Shown one piece after another: positions 54,735 through 62,209 of a stretch of 64,000 bases of DNA (its first letter is position 1; each line of letters starts with the position of its first letter). The stretch is from JAITVM01 sp031551135. Lineage in GTDB: Bacteria; Bacillota; Clostridia; Lachnospirales; JAITVM01. The notes beneath the pieces were generated by a model, which did no database searches, was not told the origin of the DNA, and worked only from the letters and a program-made list of their open reading frames with translations. The stretch spans positions 62,001 through 126,000 of the forward strand of contig JAVBOA010000020.1 of the NCBI GenBank assembly GCA_031551135.1. The letters are read 5' to 3'. The position numbers were made by a program, and so were the translations under genes.

Positions 54735-56198
54735 TTAATCCAATTTTGCGCTGTAATAAACATCTCCGGCTTTCAAAGTTCCTTTTAATGAAAGCAGTTC
54801 AGTCACTGTTAAAAACTCGTAGCCTTGATTTTTCAATTCTTTTATAGCCATAATAGCCCCATCTACCGAAGTTTCATAAATATCATGCAAAAGGATAATA
54901 TCTCCGTTATGTGTATTTGCTAAAATATGGTCTTTAATTGAATTAGGATTTTTTGTCTGCCAATCTTTCGGGTCAACATCCCAAAGGATAATGTTCATGT
55001 CCGTGTCTCTTGTAATGCCCTTTATTCCGTCATTTACAATGCCATAAGGCGTTCTCAGCGATTTAGGTTTTTGTTTGGTAATATCGAAAATAATATTATT
55101 TGTGTCCTCAATCTGCTGAGTAATTTCCTCAAAAGTCATTTTTCGCAAATCCGGATGAGAATAAGAGTGATTTCCGATTTCGTGTTTATTTTCATACATT
55201 TTTTTAACTATATCTTGATTGTTATAAACTTTTTGACCAAGAAGGAAGAAAGTAACACGTACATCCAGTTTTTCCAGTTCATCAATCAATTTTGCGGTAT
55301 AAACAGCATGCGGGCCATCATCAAAAGTCAAAGCAATATATTTTTTCGAGCTGTCATAATTATTTTCTAAAATATTTGTATCAATCTCATTCGTGACGTT
55401 CTCTTCTATAGTTTTCTCCGGCTTACTGTTTCCGACATCCGTATATTCTTTCAAATCAGCTATTTCCGGATAAGCATCTTTGCAAATCTCATAAATGTCC
55501 TTCGTAGGTATCGGAATCTGCAAAGCTATGCCGGTTGTCGTTTTTCCGATTAAAGATTCGTCAAAATAAAATACAACATTCTGTTCATCTATCGTAAAAT
55601 TATTATAATTTTCCGGCAAAGGTTCGAAAGCTTTCAAAAATTTAGCCGAATCGAAAGTGCTATTTTCCAAATTATTGTCAGCGATATATGTTCTGATGAT
55701 ATGCGAAAGTGATTCCAAACATTTTTTTTGTGGGTCCGTTTCGTTTTTGAAATAAAAGAAATTGCCTTTTTCATCTATAGTTTTAGTTTCCACCGTAAGC
55801 TCACGTTCCAAGCCGTCGGTTTTAAAAATATCAAATTTTATAGATTCCAGCTTATCTTTCATTTTATACTTTTGAAACTCAATTTTCAGTTCAGATTTTT
55901 CTGAATTATAGTTTTTATAGAAATCGTTTATTTTTTGTTTTGCCCAAAAATCCAATTCCTGATTTAATTTTGAATAAGAAGTTTTGGGGTAATTAACACT
56001 AATAAAACATGGTTCGTATCTAACGTAGCTATTTGTATTTGTATCGGTATTGTAAACAAAATCAATTTTATAATTGTCGGTTTCAGAGGCTTTAGCAGAA
56101 GTTTCGTTATTTTTATCTATATAAACCTGTTCTGTATTTTGCGAGTAAGAACAAGATGTCAACAAAAAAAGACTCAACAAAAAAAATATTTTTTTCAT
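54735..56198 (-). CDS. Lipoprotein polysaccharide deacetylase (PdaC-like)
   Basis: 487 residues. The signal peptide ends in a lipobox LLTSC (C16). Residues about 40-260 form a DUF4163/DUF3298-like region, as found in Bacillus PdaC. The C-terminal NodB domain (about 285-480) shows the catalytic/metal motifs TFDDGP and HSYSHPD, the RTPYG motif and the late LLHDIYETS. It would remove N-acetyl groups from cell-wall sugar polymers outside the membrane. No obvious operon partner. Confidence 0.92.
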   Translation of the reverse strand: MKKIFFLLSLFLLTSCSYSQNTEQVYIDKNNETSAKASETDNYKIDFVYNTDTNTNSYVRYEPCFISVNYPKTSYSKLNQELDFWAKQKINDFYKNYNSEKSELKIEFQKYKMKDKLESIKFDIFKTDGLERELTVETKTIDEKGNFFYFKNETDPQKKCLESLSHIIRTYIADNNLENSTFDSAKFLKAFEPLPENYNNFTIDEQNVVFYFDESLIGKTTTGIALQIPIPTKDIYEICKDAYPEIADLKEYTDVGNSKPEKTIEENVTNEIDTNILENNYDSSKKYIALTFDDGPHAVYTAKLIDELEKLDVRVTFFLLGQKVYNNQDIVKKMYENKHEIGNHSYSHPDLRKMTFEEITQQIEDTNNIIFDITKQKPKSLRTPYGIVNDGIKGITRDTDMNIILWDVDPKDWQTKNPNSIKDHILANTHNGDIILLHDIYETSVDGAIMAIKELKNQGYEFLTVTELLSLKGTLKAGDVYYSAKLD

Positions 56199-56338
56199 AG
56201 AACCACCTTTTCTAAAATCGAAGATACTCTATAAACAGTCAAATCAGCGATATTTGGTTAAATCCTGAAATCTTTTAAAGAGCGCTCCTCAAAATTAATC
56301 ATCCTTTTACATTAGTTTGTTTTTAGTTTCAATATTTA

Positions 56339-56449
56339 TACTATTTTCAATATTAAGGATAGAAAAAAAATTTCATTTCGCGCCAGAAGCATTGTGCGAA
56401 ACGCTCCGCTGTGAAAAAATTTTTTCTGCTTATCAAAATGAAAATAGTA
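56339..56449 (-). mobile_element. Copy F of the MITE-like element
   Basis: 111 bp. It begins TACTATTTTCAATATTAAGG and ends TTATCAAAATGAAAATAGTA, with the core CGCTCCGCTGTGAAAAAATT. 140 bp upstream of the deacetylase gene. Confidence 0.9.
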
Positions 56450-56607
56450 TGAATGAAAGTAGTATTATGCGAAAAAATAATGCGTCGAAAGATAAAGTCT
56501 ATATATAAACTATGCATAAAATTGTCCAAATATTATAAAAACGTGAATTTATGTTTCAGCAATCTGCTAAAGAAACAAAATTACGAATTTAATCTAATTT
56601 GGACTTA

Positions 56608-56639
56608 TACTATTTTCATTATAAAGAATAGAAATAGTA
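56608..56639 (-). mobile_element. 32-bp deletion derivative (O) of the MITE-like element
   Basis: TACTATTTTCATTATAAAGA followed directly by ATAGAAATAGTA. Tips and right arm only. Confidence 0.65.
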
Positions 56640-57064
56640 TTACATTGGAAATATTCAAGTGTATAAAAAGCAAGATTTATTGTCGAATAATGTAAATAAA
56701 CGTATTTGAAAAATAAGTATGTAAATTAAAAAAAATAAACCCGCTTGTCTATAATTATCATACTGCAATTAGAATAAATTGTATAGAAAATATTCAAAAA
56801 AATCCAAAAATAAATCGACAAAATAAATCAAATATTTTAAATATTTTTGTAAAAAATTAACGAAAATTGTATTTTCTAATGTATTTTAAATAAAGATTGT
56901 TTACGAGTATTTTAGTTTTTTGCAATACTACACTTAATGTATAATTATCGATGTATTTCAGAAGATATTATATATCAATTTGTTTATTATTTTGCGACAA
57001 TTTGGTAACAATATTTTACATAATGCAATTTATTCTTTATTTTGTATATGATGGAAAACAAAAA
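56640..57064. other. Very AT-rich intergenic DNA
   Basis: About 425 bp without a supported gene; only short A/T tracts. It separates the deacetylase promoter region from the 3' end of the glycosylase gene. Confidence 0.4.
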
Positions 57065-57667
57065 TTATACGGCTTTATTTGATATATTCCAAAAATAAAA
57101 AGAGGCAATTGTGCAATAAGGCGAAAATTTCTCTTTTATCAGATTAAAATCGGCTTTGTTCAAATCGTCGAGCTTGTACATAATTTTAATTCCATTTCTG
57201 ATAGCTAAGTCGTTATAGCTCAAAATATTTTTCCTACACAAAGAAAAAATCAAAAGCATTTCGACGGTCCATGCGCCTACACCCTTGATTTTTGTTAATA
57301 ATTCTATAATTTCTTCGTCCTCCATTTTTTTTATTTTGGCATTTGTAATTTTATTCTGAATAAAAAATTCTGCTGCGCCTAAAATATAATCGGCCTTTTT
57401 ATTCGAGGTTCCGCATGCGGCGATTTCATTGGCTTGTAAATTCAAAACATCTTTCGGCTTAGTTTTTTCTAATTCAAAAAATCTTCTTGTAACAGTTTCG
57501 GCGGCTTTGGACGAAATCTGTTGGCTTAAAATATTATCGACCAGTGCCGAAAATAAATCCGGATTAATTTGACGCTCTATAATTCCTGTCTTTTCAATAT
57601 AATTCTTCATTTTTTCGTCTTTAGATTTAAGGTATTCAATTTCTGTATTTCCGTATTTGAAAAACAT
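57065..57667 (-). CDS. DNA-3-methyladenine glycosylase (AlkA-type HhH-GPD)
   Basis: 200 residues from the ATG at 57667 behind GGAGG. The helix-hairpin-helix is TKIKGVGAWTVEM; the catalytic Asp follows in YNDLAIRNG. NILSQQIS (residues about 40-50) is the family's N-terminal signature. No Cys cluster, so it is AlkA-like rather than Nth-like. It removes alkylated bases from DNA in base-excision repair. The TATA-box-like N-terminal domain of E. coli AlkA is absent. Confidence 0.88.
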   Translation of the reverse strand: MFFKYGNTEIEYLKSKDEKMKNYIEKTGIIERQINPDLFSALVDNILSQQISSKAAETVTRRFFELEKTKPKDVLNLQANEIAACGTSNKKADYILGAAEFFIQNKITNAKIKKMEDEEIIELLTKIKGVGAWTVEMLLIFSLCRKNILSYNDLAIRNGIKIMYKLDDLNKADFNLIKEKFSPYCTIASFYFWNISNKAV

Positions 57668-57725
57668 AAGTTCCTCCATAAAATTATTCAAATTCATGAG
57701 TTATAGGGGTTTGACTTTTTACTGA

Positions 57726-57836
57726 TACTATTTTCAATATAAAGGATAGAAAAAAATATTTCATTTCACGCTTGAAGCATGCGTGAAACGCTCCGCTGTG
57801 AAAAATTTTTTTCTATTTATCAAAATGAAAATAGTA
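57726..57836 (-). mobile_element. Copy G of the MITE-like element
   Basis: 111 bp, begins TACTATTTTCAATATAAAGG, ends CAAAATGAAAATAGTA; core CACGCTTGAAGCATGCGTG is palindromic. 59 bp upstream of the glycosylase start. Confidence 0.92.
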
Positions 57837-57956
57837 TGAATAAAATTTTTTATTTTTTAGACTGATAAAATCAAACCGCACCGTAGTTAATATAATTAAA
57901 ATACTATACAACACATATACTATCATATTTGTTACATTGTTTCCAATCCAAAAAAA

Positions 57957-57992
57957 CAAAAAAAACAGCAGATATTTTTCATATCCACTGTT
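57957..57992 (-). terminator. Intrinsic terminator of the collagen-like gene, beyond a MITE copy
   Basis: On the minus strand AACAGTGGATAT pairs with ATATCTGCTGTT (two wobble pairs), followed by eight T residues. It lies about 127-162 bp past the collagen-like stop codon, with copy H of the element in between. Confidence 0.75.
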
Positions 57993-58003
57993 TTATAAAT
58001 TTA

Positions 58004-58114
58004 TACTATTTTCATTATTAAGAGTAGAAAAAAATATTTCATTTCACGCTTGAAGCATGCGTGAAACGCTCAGCTGTGAAAAATTTTTTTCTACTTATCA
58101 AAATGAAAATAGTA
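58004..58114 (-). mobile_element. Copy H of the MITE-like element, in the collagen-like gene's 3' untranslated region
   Basis: 111 bp, begins TACTATTTTCATTATTAAGA, ends TTATCAAAATGAAAATAGTA. Its edge is 4 bp from the stop codon of the collagen-like gene, whose terminator lies beyond it. Nearly identical in its core to copy G. Confidence 0.92.
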
Positions 58115-58118
58115 TTAA

Positions 58119-59192
58119 TTAAGAGATAGCAATTCCCGAACTTGCAAAACCGCTAAATCTACGCTCTGAGCATGTATTTTCTGTTCTTGCAGAAAATATA
58201 AGAAGTAGTCTTTGACCGGCATTTAGAGGAATATTCAGATTATCCACTAAAGCCTTAGAAAAATTGCCGATTTCTATTCTATTATTATTAATAACAGGCT
58301 CTAAATCAACAAAAGCGCCCGGCAAGCCGGTAAATAAATTCGCATTTCCGGCAAACAAATGTGCCCTAATAAAAAGCCTTTCACTACCTAAATATTCGTT
58401 TGTAGTAAAGCTGAAGCTTGCGGCGATAGCTTTCAATATACCGTCTCTTGGCATTAAAAACGCAAAATTTATTAAAGCCGGCTCAGGAAAAGTAATATCG
58501 ATAGCGTCTCCGAGCGCTTCAAGTGTATTTCCGGCAGTTCCATGCCCCAAAAGCGCAGGAATTCCCGGAAGTCCATTGGCCTGAACTCTAAGCTCTACTG
58601 GCAGACCTGATGAAAACGGAATAATACTTGAGCCGCCTGCCGGTCCCGGATCGCCGATTGGGCCTTGAACACCTTGCGCTCCCTGCGGTCCGACATTGCC
58701 TTGAATCCCTTGCGGTCCTCTTAGACCTTGCAATCCTTGTTCGCCTTTTGGTCCACGCGAACCGGTAGGACCCATTTCTCCGCGGCATCCGCGTTCGCCT
58801 CTTTTGCCGTCTTCGCCTTTGCAGCCTTTTTCGCCCGGACAGCCTTTTGGTCCGCGAGGTCCCATTGGTCCTTCAGGCCCTTCCGCGCCTTGGCAGCCTC
58901 TAGGTCCTCTGCAGCCTTCCGGCCCGCGAGGCCCGGGATCACCTTTTTCACCTTTTGGGCCGGGTGCACATTTACAAATTACATATTTTTTGTGTTTTCT
59001 ATTTTCGCATTTTGAATCTTCGTATTCCTCATATTCTTTATCCTTATATTCTTCCCAAACGTCCCAGCATTTTTTGCATTCTTCGCATTCATGCCCACAT
59101 TTTCTTTTTTCACATTCGTCACGATATTTACTATATTTTTCTTCTTTTTCATGATTTCTTTTTTTATAGCAATCGTCATAATATTCTTTCAT
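58119..59192 (-). CDS. Collagen-like protein with a BclB-type C-terminal domain
   Basis: 357 residues, ATG behind GAGGTG. Three parts: a highly charged, Cys-rich N-terminal region (1-75, nine Cys, Lys/Glu/Tyr-rich); 36 uninterrupted Gly-X-Y triplets (about 78-185) with five Cys inside the triplets; and a C-terminal globular domain (about 190-357) starting SSIIPFSSGLPVEL, which resembles the C-terminal domain of exosporium protein BclB. There is no signal peptide, as expected for a spore-surface protein assembled from the mother cell. Probably a trimeric spore surface filament; spore location is inferred. Confidence 0.88.
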   Translation of the reverse strand: MKEYYDDCYKKRNHEKEEKYSKYRDECEKRKCGHECEECKKCWDVWEEYKDKEYEEYEDSKCENRKHKKYVICKCAPGPKGEKGDPGPRGPEGCRGPRGCQGAEGPEGPMGPRGPKGCPGEKGCKGEDGKRGERGCRGEMGPTGSRGPKGEQGLQGLRGPQGIQGNVGPQGAQGVQGPIGDPGPAGGSSIIPFSSGLPVELRVQANGLPGIPALLGHGTAGNTLEALGDAIDITFPEPALINFAFLMPRDGILKAIAASFSFTTNEYLGSERLFIRAHLFAGNANLFTGLPGAFVDLEPVINNNRIEIGNFSKALVDNLNIPLNAGQRLLLIFSARTENTCSERRFSGFASSGIAIS

Positions 59193-59324
59193 TCAAGCAC
59201 CTCGATATATCATAATTTAATACACAGCAAAATCTGGCTATAGCAATCCAAAGGGAATTGCTACATTACATATTATGAATATATTGGACATACAGTGAAT
59301 GGTAATTTTTATGACACATAATCA

Positions 59325-59900
59325 TCACGGCAATAATGAATTATTTTTTATATGGACATCTATTTTTTGTAAAATGAAATCTCTTATTTCTTCCGAATAA
59401 TTTAGAGCAATATTCAGACGTTTTAAAACCTGACCTTTAGATATAGCATTTTCTTTCCAAACAATGCCTTCTGTGGCAGTATGTAAAATAAAAGGCTGAA
59501 GCCGGTCAAGAACGTTTGCAAATTCGGCTTCTTTAGTTTCGCATTTTTCGAATTCGAGCCAGAGTTCTTTCATTTTTTGGCCGTCTTCTTTGTCTAATAT
59601 AGAAAATAATTTATCTGCGGATATATTTTCTCTTTCAAATTTTCCTATATTATTTTTTTCGTCGTAGCAATACACGTCTCCGGCATAAATTTCAACTAAA
59701 TCATGAATCAAAACCAATTTTATAACCTTATTAATATCGGTTTCCGGTTTTGCGTATTTCCCCAAAACAATCGCCATCAATGCGAGATGCCAAGAATGTT
59801 CGGCATCATTTTCGTTTCGCCGTGAATTAATATTTATATTTTTTCTAAAAATTTCTTTTGCCTTATCAATCTCTATAATGAAATTTATTTCGTTAATCAT
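59325..59900 (-). CDS. HD-domain phosphohydrolase (YfbR/HDDC2-like)
   Basis: 191 residues from the ATG at 59900, with AGGTG upstream. HD-domain metal ligands are the His in DAEHSWHLALMA and the His-Asp pair in LIHDLVEIYAGD; a late Asp follows in FANVLDRLQPFI. The nearest known group is the 5'-deoxynucleotidase YfbR/HDDC2 family, which dephosphorylates dNMPs. It ends a likely operon with rsgA and the ZIP transporter. Confidence 0.87.
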   Translation of the reverse strand: MINEINFIIEIDKAKEIFRKNININSRRNENDAEHSWHLALMAIVLGKYAKPETDINKVIKLVLIHDLVEIYAGDVYCYDEKNNIGKFERENISADKLFSILDKEDGQKMKELWLEFEKCETKEAEFANVLDRLQPFILHTATEGIVWKENAISKGQVLKRLNIALNYSEEIRDFILQKIDVHIKNNSLLP

Positions 59901-59920
59901 AATCAACACCTATTATTAAT

Positions 59921-60661
59921 CTAAAAAAATTGATTTATTACAACCATCAGCAAAAATCCACAAATTAATGAAAAAGTTGCTTGAGTTTCGAATCTGTGGC
60001 TGTGAGTTTCTGTAATCATATCATGGTTAATTACATAAAGCATTGTTCCGCCGGCGAAAGCAAGCATAAAAGGTAAGAGCAATACCGAGATATTTATCGT
60101 AAAATATCCGATAATTACGCCGAGAAGTTCGCTCATGCCTGTTATTAAAGCAATTACAAATGCCCTTTTTTTACTTACTCCTGCTGCCAAAAGCGGAAGT
60201 ATTGTAATTAAGCCTTCCGGAATATTTTGAAGCGAAATACCTATGGCCATAGCGATCGCATTATTTATGTCGTTTCCGCTGAAAGATATACCAACGACAA
60301 GACCTTCGGGAAAATTATGAATCGCAATAGCAATTAAAAATAATATAACTTTTTTTAATTTATCACTGTCATTTCCCGGACTGATATAATTATGCAAATG
60401 AGGGACAATGTTATCAACTAATAATATAAAAACTGCGCCGACCAGTACTCCGGCAATAGTTATAAAAATACTTGCGTTTTTTGTATCCAAGCTGCCGCCG
60501 ATAAGGTTATAAACCGTTGCACTCAGCATTACACCGGCGGCAAAGCTCAAAATAATGTCATTTGTTTTATGTGAAATGCTTTTTATAAAATACGCCATTA
60601 TTGATCCCAAAAAAGTCGAAAGGCCAACTCCGAAACCAATTAACAGTACGAATTTAAACAT
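59921..60661 (-). CDS. ZIP-family divalent metal transporter
   Basis: 246 residues with eight membrane segments. The metal-binding TM4 and TM5 motifs HNFPEGLVVGISF and ISLQNIPEGLITI are clear, and a short His-containing loop (PHLHNYISPG) lies between TM3 and TM4. ZIP proteins import zinc, iron or other divalent metals; the GufA-like bacterial subgroup is likely. It starts 10 bp after rsgA on the same strand. Confidence 0.93.
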   Translation of the reverse strand: MFKFVLLIGFGVGLSTFLGSIMAYFIKSISHKTNDIILSFAAGVMLSATVYNLIGGSLDTKNASIFITIAGVLVGAVFILLVDNIVPHLHNYISPGNDSDKLKKVILFLIAIAIHNFPEGLVVGISFSGNDINNAIAMAIGISLQNIPEGLITILPLLAAGVSKKRAFVIALITGMSELLGVIIGYFTINISVLLLPFMLAFAGGTMLYVINHDMITETHSHRFETQATFSLICGFLLMVVINQFF

Positions 60662-60671
60662 TTTATACCTC

Positions 60672-61730
60672 TCAATTCCTTTTGTTTTTTATTGCTTTCT
60701 GCATTTCTTTCAAATTTGACATGCTTCCGAACATTTTCTTAATTTTCTCTTTTTCACGCATTTTAGAATTTAGGCCGGAATACGAATTTTCGCGTTCTAA
60801 TTTTTTGTAGTTCTCGAAACGTTTTTCAGACAATTCTCCATTTTCGATAGCTTCTTTGACAGCGCACCCGGGTTCTCCGCTATGCGTACAATCGCCAAAC
60901 TTACAATTCGATGCTAATACGGTGATATCCTCAAACGCTCTGTCTATATCTGCGCTTTCTATTTGAATTTCACGCATACCGGGCGTATCAATAACCAGAG
61001 CGCCATTATTCAAAATCAGCAGCTGCCGAAATGTCGTTGTATGTCTTCCTTTATCGTCATTGCGCAATCCGGAGGTTTCGAAAACATCCGCGCCTTTTAA
61101 TTTATTGATTATTGTGGATTTTCCAACGCCGGACGAACCTATAAAAGCTATTGTCTTTCCTTTTTGAATATATTTATTTAAAGCTTCATAACCTTCATTT
61201 GATTTGCTCGAAACCGAAATTATATCCACACCGATCGCAACTTCCGAGACTTCCGATAATTTCTGCTCAAGGTCGTCGCATAAATCCGTTTTTGTCAGTA
61301 AAACAACAGGGGTCGCAGAGCTATCCCAAGCGATGGACATATACCGCTCCAATCTGCGCAAATTAAAATCATTATTCAGAGACATGCAAATAAAAATAAT
61401 ATCTATATTCGAGGCTACAATTTGGCTGTCTCTTGATTTTCCGGCGGATTTCCGCACAATAAAAGATTTTCTTGATAATATTTGCGAAATTATCGCTTCG
61501 CCGGAGAAGTCATTTTTTTCAAGCATTACAAAATCACCGACAGCAGGATAATCAAAACTGCTCAAAGCATTATACGAAAATTTTCCGGACACTTTCGCTT
61601 TTTTCATTTCTTTTTCGCCTGCGACAATATATAAATCCCGATGCTGTTCGCAAACCCGCGCAGGCAATAAATCCGGATATTTTTCTGCGTCCTTCTTAAA
61701 AAATTCATCAAAACCGTAGTCTTCTATCAT
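60672..61730 (-). CDS. rsgA: Ribosome small subunit-dependent GTPase A
   Basis: 352 residues, ATG behind GGAGG. Circularly permuted GTPase: the G4 motif (LLTKTDLC) comes before G1 (GSSGVGKST) and G3 (DTPGMRE). An N-terminal OB-like domain and a C-terminal zinc knuckle with CKFGDCTHSGEPGC are present. RsgA acts in late 30S subunit maturation. In many Firmicutes it lies beside prkC and rpe; here it heads an operon with a ZIP transporter and an HD hydrolase. Confidence 0.95.
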   Translation of the reverse strand: MIEDYGFDEFFKKDAEKYPDLLPARVCEQHRDLYIVAGEKEMKKAKVSGKFSYNALSSFDYPAVGDFVMLEKNDFSGEAIISQILSRKSFIVRKSAGKSRDSQIVASNIDIIFICMSLNNDFNLRRLERYMSIAWDSSATPVVLLTKTDLCDDLEQKLSEVSEVAIGVDIISVSSKSNEGYEALNKYIQKGKTIAFIGSSGVGKSTIINKLKGADVFETSGLRNDDKGRHTTTFRQLLILNNGALVIDTPGMREIQIESADIDRAFEDITVLASNCKFGDCTHSGEPGCAVKEAIENGELSEKRFENYKKLERENSYSGLNSKMREKEKIKKMFGSMSNLKEMQKAIKNKRN

Positions 61731-61764
61731 TTTTCCTCCAAAACTGAATTAATGGGATACTTTA

Positions 61765-61876
61765 TACTATTTCCATTATAAAGGGTCGAAAAAAATATTT
61801 CATTTCGCACTTGAAGCACTGTGCGAAACGCTCCGCTGTAAAAAATTTTTTTCGACTTATCAAAATGAAAATAGTA
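61765..61876 (-). mobile_element. Copy I of the MITE-like element, with covarying arms
   Basis: 112 bp. The right arm has GGGTCGAAAAAAAT and the left arm has the matching change ATTTTTTTCGAC, in place of TAGAAA / TTTCTA in other copies. 34 bp upstream of rsgA. Confidence 0.92.
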
Positions 61877-62060
61877 TTAGATGGCCTGAATACTAATATT
61901 CTAGCATTTTTAAACATTTTATTCAATGTTTTATCGTATATCTTGTTCTTTAGGCTCTCTATCATAAAATTCCCAAAATCCAATCTCTTAATCAAAGTAT
62001 ATATTTCTGCATATTCGAAAGAATAAAGATAGTGATAAAGTAATAAACAAACAACTCTAT

Positions 62061-62171
62061 TACTATTTTCAATATAAAGGATAGCAAAAATATTTCATTT
62101 CGCGCTAGAAACATTGCGCGAAACGCTCCGCTGTGAAAAATTTTTTTCTACTTATCAAAATGAAAATAGTA
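62061..62171 (-). mobile_element. Copy J of the MITE-like element
   Basis: 111 bp, begins TACTATTTTCAATATAAAGG, ends TTATCAAAATGAAAATAGTA. Ends 38 bp before the GH18-like gene, so that gene's promoter lies in or beyond the element. Confidence 0.92.
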
Positions 62172-62209
62172 TAAACAAAAATTTTTGTTCAATAACAGGA
62201 GGTTATTTT

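Noticed and set aside
56317..56695. Two short plus-strand open frames between the deacetylase and glycosylase genes
   Set aside because: They lie across copies F and O of the MITE-like element, lack good ribosome binding sites and encode low-complexity sequence.
61762..62026. Short open frames on both strands around copy I
   Set aside because: They are formed largely by the repeat element itself and have no coding features.
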